DNA from: Planctomycetota bacterium
Lineage (GTDB): Bacteria > Planctomycetota > Planctomycetia > Pirellulales > Lacipirellulaceae
Reading direction: 5' to 3'
Assembly: GCA_013151315.1 (NCBI GenBank)
Contig: JAADIN010000254.1
Coordinates: 1-8,198 of the forward strand
DNA: 8,198 nt
Shown one piece after another: positions 1 to 5,678 of this stretch; positions within the stretch are counted from its first letter, which is position 1; every line of letters begins with the position of its first letter. The translations under genes and the position numbers were made by a program. The notes under the pieces were generated by a model that was given only the letters and a program-made list of their open reading frames with translations, made no database searches and was not told the origin of the DNA.

Positions 1-97
1 CCGACACTTATCCGAATTCGCCTACAAAATGGCAACGCTAGGTGCGGATAGGTGTCGGTGCCGCCTGCCCACCCGTTAAAGCCTAACCCCTACACCC
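1..97. repeat. Dispersed palindromic repeat with telomere-like heptads, copy 1 (probably cut by window edge)
   Basis: Bases 1-14 (CCGACACTTATCCG) pair with 45-58 (CGGATAGGTGTCGG) at 13 of 14 positions, giving a stem with a 30-base loop. After a 15-base spacer, 77-97 reads as three heptads, TAAAGCC TAACCCC TACACCC. The same two modules recur in reverse orientation after the permease gene: 44-61 matches the reverse complement of 3522-3539 at 17 of 18 bases, and 77-90 is the exact reverse complement of 3501-3514. The copy at 3494-3603 has heptads on both sides of its core, so the left heptads of this copy probably lie before base 1. No coding potential is evident. What it does is unknown; a transcribed hairpin, a recombination site or a non-autonomous mobile repeat are all possible. 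Confidence 0.7.
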
Positions 98-310
98 GAA
101 TAACCGCTAGCAAAGGGTTGGCGACTCTGTTGCAGTAGACTTCTACGCAGATCCAGGGTACTCTGGGCCCTTACGCCGTGCTTGCATTCGCGATTACCTC
201 GACGCGATTTTTCGTGCTCCGATGGAATCTTCGAGATCAGCCGCTTTGCATGCCGCTTATCGCCCTGGTTCCCGTTTGGGAATTCCGCCTCACCTCACGC
301 TGAAAAGCCG
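98..310 (+). other. Leader region before the RND permease gene
   Basis: This stretch lies between repeat copy 1 and the chosen ATG at 311. The permease frame is open back to a TTG at 182, which would add 43 residues, but that extension has no hydrophobic segment or recognisable motif and is not preceded by a ribosome binding site. A small imperfect hairpin can be drawn at 132-148 (GTAGA/TCTAC). I found no convincing -35/-10 pair and no other gene. It probably carries the promoter and 5' untranslated region, but that is inferred from position only. Confidence 0.4.
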
Positions 311-3300
311 ATGAAGCAACCCTCATTCCTGGCAAAGAAAACACTGGGGCAACCCCACTACTTTCTACTCGCCATGGCGTTTGCGTTTCTCGTTGCCTTC
401 GTGCCTCGTGGCGTACGGAAGGCGGTGGAAAGCAACACCAACAAGGCCGAGGACTGGCTGCCGTCGAGCTATTCCGAGTCGATCGACTTGCGCTGGTTTC
501 GCGACCACTTCATGGGCGAACAATTTGCACTGGTGAGTTGGGACGGTTGCACACTAGGCGATACCGAAAGATTAGATTTCCTCGTTAGGAAACTCGTCCC
601 TACCCCCGAGATGCTTGCCAGCGCTCCCGAGGACTCTGACCTCCACCTACGAGCCCAATGGTACAAACATATCGTCAGCGGACCGGCCGTCATTGAAGAG
701 CTGATGGCCAAGCCCTTGAGTCTCGACTACGGCGACGCCATCAAGCGTATTGAAGGCGCACTGATTGGTCCGCCTCGCCTCGACGAAGAGGGAAACTCCC
801 TCGGCAACGAATCGCGCACCACTTGCCTGATCGTTTATCTCACCGAAGAAGCCACGCTCGACAATCGGACGATGCGGCGAGCGATCGAAAAAATCACGGC
901 GATTGCCTCGACCGAATGTGGGATCCCCGAAGAGACGATCCACATGGGCGGACCCCCGGTCGACAACATCACAATCGACGTCGAAGGCGAACGGACCTTG
1001 ATTCGTTTGGCACTGTTATCGGGCATCGTGGGGTTTTCGCTCTCCTACTGGTGCTTCCGCAGCATCAAGCTCACCGGCATCGTTTTCGCGGTCGGAGTTC
1101 TCAGTGCCGGCATAAGTCTAGCGATCGTTTTTTACTTCGGCATTCTCGAAATGAAGTGGACCGGGCTCACCACCGCTCGGCTGGGAACGGTCGACGCAAT
1201 CCTCATGTCGATGCCCGCGGTAGTCTATGTCCTGGGACTTTCCGGCGCCATTCATATCGTCAACTACTACCGCGATGCCCGCCGAGATGATGGCCTTAAG
1301 GGCGCCGCCGAAACGGCCGTGAAACTCGGCTGGGGCCCCTGCGCACTCGCCGCTTTTACGACGGCCGTAGGACTCGGCTCGCTGTACACCAGTGATATTC
1401 TTCCCATCAAAAAATTCGGCATGTTCACCGCCATTGGTGTGTTGGCCACAGTCGGCGTGCTTTTTACTGTTTTGCCCGTGTTCCTGCATCGTTTTCCTGT
1501 CAGCGACGACTTGATCCGGCGACAGTCGGGTGGCCGCGACGGCGATCATCTGCCGATGTGGGCCAAAAATATCTTCGGCTTCGTCGTCAGACGACACACG
1601 CTGACCTGCGTCATGTGGGCCGTGGTGATGACCACGTTTGCCTTTGGCATGACTCGCATCACGACTTCGGTAAGTCTCTTAAAACTTCTCGATCCCAATA
1701 CCGATCTGATCCACGATTACACCTGGCTAGAAAAAAATCTGGCCAATCTGGTCCCCATGGAAGTGGTACTCACCATTCCGCCCGAGCGATGTCGAACCGC
1801 TGACGAACACGCCGAAGCCGATGGAGAGCAGTACCGCCTCTCGACGCTGGAACGCCTCAACATGCTCCGCATGGTTCAGAAACGCATCGAAAAACTTGAC
1901 GAGATCAGCCGAGTCATGTCGGTTGCTACGTACACTCCCAAGAGCACTAACTCAGGAAACATCAACGCCGACCGCAGTGCGGACTACGCCAAGAACAAGA
2001 GCTTGGAAGAAAATCGCGACGCGCTTCAGAAAAGCGGCTATCTATGTATCGAGCAAGAAAGCAGCCGAGAAAGTAGCGAGAATCGCGAGTTGTGGCGAGT
2101 CAGCGCGCGCGTCGCCGCACTTGGCGAAGATGGCGAAGGCGTCGACTACGGACAGTTTGTTGAGCAATTGAAAACTGCCGTCGACCCGGTACTTGTTGCT
2201 TATCAACAACGCGACATCGTGGTACGGCAACTTCACGCTGCCGGGAAAAAACTCGACGGAGCAAAAATTTGTATCTTGTACCGCACGCCCGATGGAGCTG
2301 CCGACCCCCCGGAAACTGCTCAGGAATCGGTACTTCGCAATGTGCTTCGCGACAGCGGCATCGCGCCTCGCGTGACGGCCAACGGAAAAATGAGCAAAGG
2401 GCCCGCCACGTTCGATCTCGCCAAGCTCGATGCCCACAAAGACGACCCAAAATTCCCCGAGATCATGGCCAACGCGATCAAGATTCTTAGCGAGCAGGAC
2501 GCAATTGTCCTCGTCTCCGCGGGAAGCGATCCGACCGCCAAACAATTGGCCGAGGCAGGACTCCAGCTCATTGATGTTTCGAGGGTTCCCGTCTACGAGC
2601 AATCGGCGGCCTTACCGCTCGCGGTCGGCGACCAACCTCGGCCGATCCGTGCCGTCTACACGGGCATGATCCCGTTGGTCTACAAAACCCAGCGCGAGTT
2701 GCTCTTCAGCCTTAAGGAAAGCATTATGTGGGCCACGGTCTTGATCGCCGTGGTGATGATGTTTGTGCTTCGAAGCCCCATCGCTGGCGCGATTTCGATG
2801 ATCCCCAATGTTTTCCCGATCGTTATTATTTTTGGCATACTCGGCTGGGCGGGGATCAAGGTCGATATTGGCATCATGATGACCGCAAGCGTCGCGTTAG
2901 GCGTTGCCGTCGATGATACGGTTCACTTCCTCACTTGGTTCCGGCGTGGCGTTACCCGAGGCATGGATCGAGTCGAGGCGGTCATGCTTGCCTACGATCG
3001 TTGCGCGACCGCCATGCTCCAGACCACAATCATAGGTGGCCTAGGATTGGCCGTCTTCGCGACCAGCACTTTCACGCCAACGCAGCAGTTTGGCTATCTC
3101 ATGATTTCCATGTTAGGCGCAGCGCTGATTGGCGACTTGCTCCTGCTGCCTGCGATCTTGGTGAGTCCCTTAGGACGGTTCTTCGGCGGCAAAGCCCCTG
3201 CCCCGGCTGCCGAGATGCCTGCTGTCGAAACCCCATCACTCGAAGCAACTCCGGTCGGCGACTCTCTTGCCCCCATCGCCGGAGAGAAAGAGCCCGTGAA

Positions 3301-3493
3301 GGGGCCCGTTCAGCCCGTCGCGATTTCCGAGATCCAGCCCAAGCAGCCCGAGCCCCTCTTTACTGATGCCAAAGTGGCCTCAAGCGATCAGGTGGCTAAC
3401 GCTACCGAGCAATTGCAAAAAGAACTGCAAGATGGCCCTCACGCGGCCTTGCACGCCAAGCTTCGCAATCTACGACGCGAGACTAGTAAATAA
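311..3493 (+). CDS. MMPL/RND-superfamily exporter, 12 transmembrane segments, 1060 aa
   Basis: Predicted inner-membrane, proton-driven exporter of the RND superfamily (MMPL branch); the substrate cannot be told from sequence. The layout is that of a duplicated RND protein: TM1 at about 17-32, an extracytoplasmic loop 33-229, TM2-6 within 230-392, TM7 at 430-447, a very long loop 448-802, and TM8-12 within 803-952. TM10 holds the motif GVAVDDTVHF with acidic pair D868-D869, the likely proton-relay residues. The matching TM4 site reads VLGLSGAIHIV, with S311-G312 in place of the acids. Residues about 645-760 of loop 2 look like an inserted alpha/beta domain. The end (957-1060) is a Pro/Ala/Glu-rich, probably cytoplasmic tail finishing in a basic stretch. 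ATG at 311 was chosen because it puts TM1 right after a short basic N-terminus. A TTG start at 182 is possible but adds an unconvincing 43 residues. No clear Shine-Dalgarno is present, and no partner periplasmic adaptor gene is seen. Confidence 0.88.
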   Translation: MKQPSFLAKKTLGQPHYFLLAMAFAFLVAFVPRGVRKAVESNTNKAEDWLPSSYSESIDLRWFRDHFMGEQFALVSWDGCTLGDTERLDFLVRKLVPTPEMLASAPEDSDLHLRAQWYKHIVSGPAVIEELMAKPLSLDYGDAIKRIEGALIGPPRLDEEGNSLGNESRTTCLIVYLTEEATLDNRTMRRAIEKITAIASTECGIPEETIHMGGPPVDNITIDVEGERTLIRLALLSGIVGFSLSYWCFRSIKLTGIVFAVGVLSAGISLAIVFYFGILEMKWTGLTTARLGTVDAILMSMPAVVYVLGLSGAIHIVNYYRDARRDDGLKGAAETAVKLGWGPCALAAFTTAVGLGSLYTSDILPIKKFGMFTAIGVLATVGVLFTVLPVFLHRFPVSDDLIRRQSGGRDGDHLPMWAKNIFGFVVRRHTLTCVMWAVVMTTFAFGMTRITTSVSLLKLLDPNTDLIHDYTWLEKNLANLVPMEVVLTIPPERCRTADEHAEADGEQYRLSTLERLNMLRMVQKRIEKLDEISRVMSVATYTPKSTNSGNINADRSADYAKNKSLEENRDALQKSGYLCIEQESSRESSENRELWRVSARVAALGEDGEGVDYGQFVEQLKTAVDPVLVAYQQRDIVVRQLHAAGKKLDGAKICILYRTPDGAADPPETAQESVLRNVLRDSGIAPRVTANGKMSKGPATFDLAKLDAHKDDPKFPEIMANAIKILSEQDAIVLVSAGSDPTAKQLAEAGLQLIDVSRVPVYEQSAALPLAVGDQPRPIRAVYTGMIPLVYKTQRELLFSLKESIMWATVLIAVVMMFVLRSPIAGAISMIPNVFPIVIIFGILGWAGIKVDIGIMMTASVALGVAVDDTVHFLTWFRRGVTRGMDRVEAVMLAYDRCATAMLQTTIIGGLGLAVFATSTFTPTQQFGYLMISMLGAALIGDLLLLPAILVSPLGRFFGGKAPAPAAEMPAVETPSLEATPVGDSLAPIAGEKEPVKGPVQPVAISEIQPKQPEPLFTDAKVASSDQVANATEQLQKELQDGPHAALHAKLRNLRRETSK

Positions 3494-3603
3494 GGCTTTC
3501 GGGGTTAGGCTTTAGCGGATAGCACCGACACCGATCCGCAAGTCGTGTAGCCATTCGTATCCGTGGTGATGGTGCTGATCTCTAACCCCTAACTCCTAAA
3601 GCC
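3494..3603. repeat. Dispersed palindromic repeat with telomere-like heptads, copy 2
   Basis: The element begins at the base after the permease stop codon. Read on the - strand, 3514-3494 gives heptads TAAAGCC TAACCCC GAAAGCC; on the + strand 3583-3603 gives TAACCCC TAACTCC TAAAGCC. The two blocks can therefore pair (GGGGTTA 3501-3507 with TAACCCC 3583-3589; GGCTTTA 3508-3514 with TAAAGCC 3597-3603). Between them is a core in which AGCACC..CACC (3521-3532) pairs with GGTG..GGTGCT (3565-3576). Bases 3522-3539 match copy 1 at 17 of 18 positions in reverse orientation. The element fills almost all of the 119-bp gap before the S41 gene. It could act as a terminator or mRNA-processing hairpin between the two genes, but there is no T-run after the stem. 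Confidence 0.72.
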
Positions 3604-3612
3604 TCCTTCCCA

Positions 3613-4956
3613 ATGTCTCGTCGCAACATGCTTCTGTTGATTATCGCAGCGCTAGTTTCCTACGCCTGTTTTGTGCGTGCGGAACAGAACCCATACGCGC
3701 GCTATGTGGCGGGCGGCTACTCGGTGATCGACCGTTGGGCCTTGCACGAAACCTCCAATCAAGATCTCTTCGAGGGAGCGATGCGCGGCATGGTCGAGGT
3801 TTTGCAGAAGCAAGGCGACGAACATTCGCTCTTCATCGACGAAGAGCAACGCGACCTTTTTCGTGTCGAGCTCACCCAGGAGTTCGGCGGCGTCGGCGTC
3901 CGAATTCGCCGTCTGGGCGACCCGCCCCAGCTCACCATCGTTGGCCCGCCCGAACCGGGTACGCCCGCTTTCAGCGCCGATATCCGGTCCGGAGATCGAA
4001 TTATTGCCCTGGATAGCAAGCCGACGGCAGAGATGGAAATGCTCGAGGTCCTCCAACTCATGCGAGGCAAGGCGGGCCAGCCGGTCGTCCTTTCCATTAT
4101 CCACCAGGGCGAAGACACCCTAGAGGAAATCACCTTGGTCCGGGCCATCATCACCGTGGAATCGATCCGAGGCGATCTACGCGAGGAAGACGGTTCGTGG
4201 TTGTTTCGGTTAGACGCGGACCCTCGCATCGGATACCTACGGATCACTAGTTTTGGAGACAAGACCGAAGCTGAGCTGACTCGCGCGCTCGCATCACTCT
4301 GCGGACCCACTGTCAAAAATCCTGTCGAAGCGATTATCCTCGACGTACGCGACAACTATGGCGGCGCGCTCGACGCCGCCGTCGGAATCAGCGACCTTTT
4401 CCTTCGGGCCGGATTGCCGATCGTTACCACACGAGGTCGCGGCCAAGTCACTCGCGATCGCTTTGTCTCAACCGGCAGCGGCGGTTACGTCGATCGGCCC
4501 CTGGCGATTCTCGTCAATCACGACAGCGCCAGTGCCGCCGAAATCCTCGCCGCCTGTTTGCAAGACTACCGCCGAGCCGTCGTCATCGGCCAAAGATCCT
4601 ACGGCAAAGGAACCGTCCAGCGGCTCATGCCCATCGAGTCAGGCCGAAGCCTGCTCAAGCTCACCTCGGCAACCTACTGGCGCCCCAACGGAAGAAACAT
4701 TCACCGCATGAAAGGCGACACCGACCAAGACCTTTGGGGCGTTTCTCCCAATGAAGGTTTTGAAGTGGTGCTGGACGACGAGCAATATCTGCAATGGCGA
4801 AACTACCGTCGCCGTCGCGACCTGCTCGGCAACGGCGACCCCGGTCCCCTCTCCGAGCAAATTGACAAAGAAGACGGCAAGCCCCCCGAGTCGTTCACCG
4901 ACCAAGCATTCCAACAGGCCATCCGCCATTTGCAAGCAACGCTCGACGCGCGTTAG
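3613..4956 (+). CDS. Secreted PDZ-domain S41 C-terminal processing peptidase (CtpA/Prc-like), 447 aa
   Basis: Serine protease of the S41A (C-terminal processing) family, expected to work outside the cytoplasmic membrane and cut protein C-termini. Residues 1-23 form a signal peptide (basic MSRRN, hydrophobic LLLIIAALV, likely cleavage VRA|E at 23/24). Cys19 is not in a good lipobox, because Ser rather than Leu sits at -3. A PDZ domain spans about 88-180, starting at the typical FGGVGV and containing RSGDRIIALD. The peptidase core spans about 205-360. Its catalytic triad is visible: Ser307 in DSASAAE, Lys332 and Gln336 in GKGTVQ. The 25- and 4-residue spacings match the family (for example B. 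subtilis CtpB Ser309/Lys334/Gln338). The C-terminal 60-70 residues are charged and probably partly disordered. The start at 3613 gives a clean signal peptide, though no Shine-Dalgarno precedes it. It follows the RND gene after 119 bp occupied by a repeat, so co-transcription is uncertain. Its target is unknown. Confidence 0.93.
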   Translation: MSRRNMLLLIIAALVSYACFVRAEQNPYARYVAGGYSVIDRWALHETSNQDLFEGAMRGMVEVLQKQGDEHSLFIDEEQRDLFRVELTQEFGGVGVRIRRLGDPPQLTIVGPPEPGTPAFSADIRSGDRIIALDSKPTAEMEMLEVLQLMRGKAGQPVVLSIIHQGEDTLEEITLVRAIITVESIRGDLREEDGSWLFRLDADPRIGYLRITSFGDKTEAELTRALASLCGPTVKNPVEAIILDVRDNYGGALDAAVGISDLFLRAGLPIVTTRGRGQVTRDRFVSTGSGGYVDRPLAILVNHDSASAAEILAACLQDYRRAVVIGQRSYGKGTVQRLMPIESGRSLLKLTSATYWRPNGRNIHRMKGDTDQDLWGVSPNEGFEVVLDDEQYLQWRNYRRRRDLLGNGDPGPLSEQIDKEDGKPPESFTDQAFQQAIRHLQATLDAR

Positions 4957-5092
4957 CGCCGTCGGCCCCGACGAACGCCCACCAAACCATTGAGCCGCCC
5001 AGCTCCGCCCAACCCGCAAACCTTCCGCCCCGTTGCAAGCCGTTTGCAAATTTTACCCAAGCACGGCACCCGAGACTCTTGCTCGGGGAAAA

Positions 5093-5125
5093 GACGTAAC
5101 TGGCACTGCACAAACAGTTTACGTC
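5093..5125. other. Inverted repeat GACGTAA/TTACGTC
   Basis: GACGTAACTG (5093-5102) pairs with CAGTTTACGTC (5115-5125) with a single bulged base, leaving a 12-base loop. It lies 136 bp after the S41 stop codon and just after a shorter CCCGAG/CTCGGG stem (5069-5087). It could be a factor-dependent transcript end, part of a structured leader, or an operator-like dyad. No T-run follows it. Confidence 0.35.
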
Positions 5126-5191
5126 AATTTCATTGCCTCGTAGCCATCCAGCCAAGGCTTTGGCACGGCAAATGCGGTATCCTCTTCCAAT

Positions 5192-5210
5192 GAGCGGCCA
5201 AAAGCCGCTC
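5192..5210. other. GC-rich hairpin, 7-bp stem
   Basis: GAGCGGC (5192-5198) and GCCGCTC (5204-5210) form a perfect 7-bp stem around the loop CAAAA. There is no T-run on the + strand, so an intrinsic terminator is doubtful. It sits about 145 bp before the small gene and would be in its leader if transcription starts upstream. Confidence 0.4.
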
Positions 5211-5314
5211 GGCAGAGGGTTCGGCTCCGAGGCCAAGGGAATTTCGGCTCGGGCAACACTCCGCCTCTTTTCATTTGCTTCTTTTCAAATCAAGCTTTCT
5301 TTTCAAATCCAATA

Positions 5315-5333
5315 GCAGGCAGTTCTCGCCTGC
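5315..5333 (+). promoter_or_regulatory. Hairpin immediately upstream of the small gene's ribosome binding site
   Basis: GCAGGC (5315-5320) pairs with GCCTGC (5328-5333) around a 7-base loop. It ends 7 bases before the Shine-Dalgarno at 5341. Such a position could stabilise or modulate translation initiation, but this is inference from spacing alone. Confidence 0.35.
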
Positions 5334-5340
5334 AAGTGCA

Positions 5341-5345
5341 AAGGA
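5341..5345 (+). promoter_or_regulatory. Shine-Dalgarno sequence for the 91-aa gene
   Basis: AAGGA lies 9 bases before the ATG at 5355. It is the clearest ribosome binding site in the window; the other genes lack one. It decides in favour of this reading frame over the overlapping frames at 5336-5767 and 5359-5556. Confidence 0.65.
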
Positions 5346-5354
5346 ATAGGCATC

Positions 5355-5630
5355 ATGGTTGCTCCACGCAAAACAAGAAAAATTTTCTGCACTATCGTTC
5401 GAGTTTCCGAGGATGGCGAAAGAAGCCAAGGTCATGCCAGTCGCTTTTCCACACGACCGAGCCGTCTCTTGCCCTGGTCCGATCCGTACCTCGCCAAGTT
5501 GGTCCGCAATCTCCAGGACGAAGTCCGCAACGAACGCGCATCGGCCAACTGCTTAAGAGCCGAGCTCGATCCCCTACCTGCCATCGATCGCGAAGAAGAA
5601 TGGACCGACAGTTTAGGTTGGAGGTTTTAG
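5355..5630 (+). CDS. Small basic hypothetical protein (91 aa), probably planctomycete-specific
   Basis: Function unknown. The protein has a basic N-terminus (VAPRKTRKI), a short beta-like stretch FCTIVRVS (11-18), an SQG/SRFSTRPSRLLPWSDPYLAKL segment (about 24-49), an amphipathic, charged helix LVRNLQDEVRNERAS (49-63), and an acidic, tryptophan-containing tail (EEEWTDSLGW). No signal peptide, membrane segment or cysteine metal motif is present. The LPW-DPY-A-LV--LQDEV pattern resembles small hypothetical proteins I recall from other Pirellulales genomes. That is memory rather than a search. Support for the gene is the AAGGA site 9 bases upstream, codon use like that of the neighbours in its middle part, and a strong terminator 18 bp after its stop codon. 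It is likely a single-gene unit. A structural or nucleic-acid-associated role is conceivable from its charge, but unproven. Confidence 0.7.
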   Translation: MVAPRKTRKIFCTIVRVSEDGERSQGHASRFSTRPSRLLPWSDPYLAKLVRNLQDEVRNERASANCLRAELDPLPAIDREEEWTDSLGWRF

Positions 5631-5648
5631 GAAATAACAAGCCGATGC

Positions 5649-5678
5649 AAAGCCGAGGGATTGCAATCCCTCGGCTTT
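5649..5678. terminator. Bidirectional terminator, perfect 30-bp palindrome
   Basis: The sequence reads the same on both strands: arms AAAGCCGAGGGATTG and CAATCCCTCGGCTTT, each 15 bases. As RNA it folds into a stem of about 13 bp whose A/T-rich ends give short U-tracts in either direction. It lies between the convergent small gene (stop 5628-5630) and folC, whose TGA (5680-5678) shares base 5678 with it. It should stop transcription from both sides. The U-tract is only three bases, so efficiency cannot be judged. Confidence 0.82.

Larger units (their letters stand above)
4957..5354. other. 398-bp hairpin-rich intergenic region
   Basis: No credible gene is seen between the S41 gene and the small protein. 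The region does hold secondary-structure signals: a weak stem CCCGAG/CTCGGG (5069-5087), a bulged 10-bp stem (5093-5125), a compact GC-rich hairpin (5192-5210), an 11-base direct repeat CTTTTCAAATC (5281-5291 and 5299-5309, 18 bases apart), and a hairpin just before the start of the next gene (5315-5333). The first two are candidates for S41 transcript termination, although neither has a downstream T-run. The later ones would lie in the 5' leader of the small gene. A TTGGCA (5160-5165) and a TATCCT (5178-5183) are present, but only 12 bases apart, so I do not call a promoter. Confidence 0.5.

Noticed and set aside
1..97. Possible CRISPR array or tRNA from the repeated and hairpin sequence
   Set aside because: The heptads are contiguous without spacers of even length, and the hairpin has no cloverleaf or anticodon arm.
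182..310. N-terminal extension of the permease from a TTG at 182
   Set aside because: No ribosome binding site, no motif, and it places 43 Arg/Ser/Pro-rich residues before the natural basic start and TM1. ATG at 311 is more plausible.
2042..2602. 186-codon open frame on the - strand inside the permease gene
   Set aside because: It lies opposite the loop 2 coding region, has no motif or start signal, and the permease frame is continuous through it.
3601..3608. GCCTCCTT just before the S41 start, resembling the anti-Shine-Dalgarno end of 16S rRNA
   Set aside because: It is the wrong polarity to act as a ribosome binding site for the + strand gene and overlaps the last repeat heptad; it is most likely chance.
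3628..3680. Lipoprotein signal (Cys19) in the S41 protease
   Set aside because: The residues before Cys19 are S-Y-A, lacking the usual Leu at -3, while VRA|E at 23/24 is a good signal peptidase I site.
5160..5183. TTGGCA and TATCCT as a sigma-70-like promoter for the small gene
   Set aside because: The spacing is only 12 bases, far from the usual 16-18.
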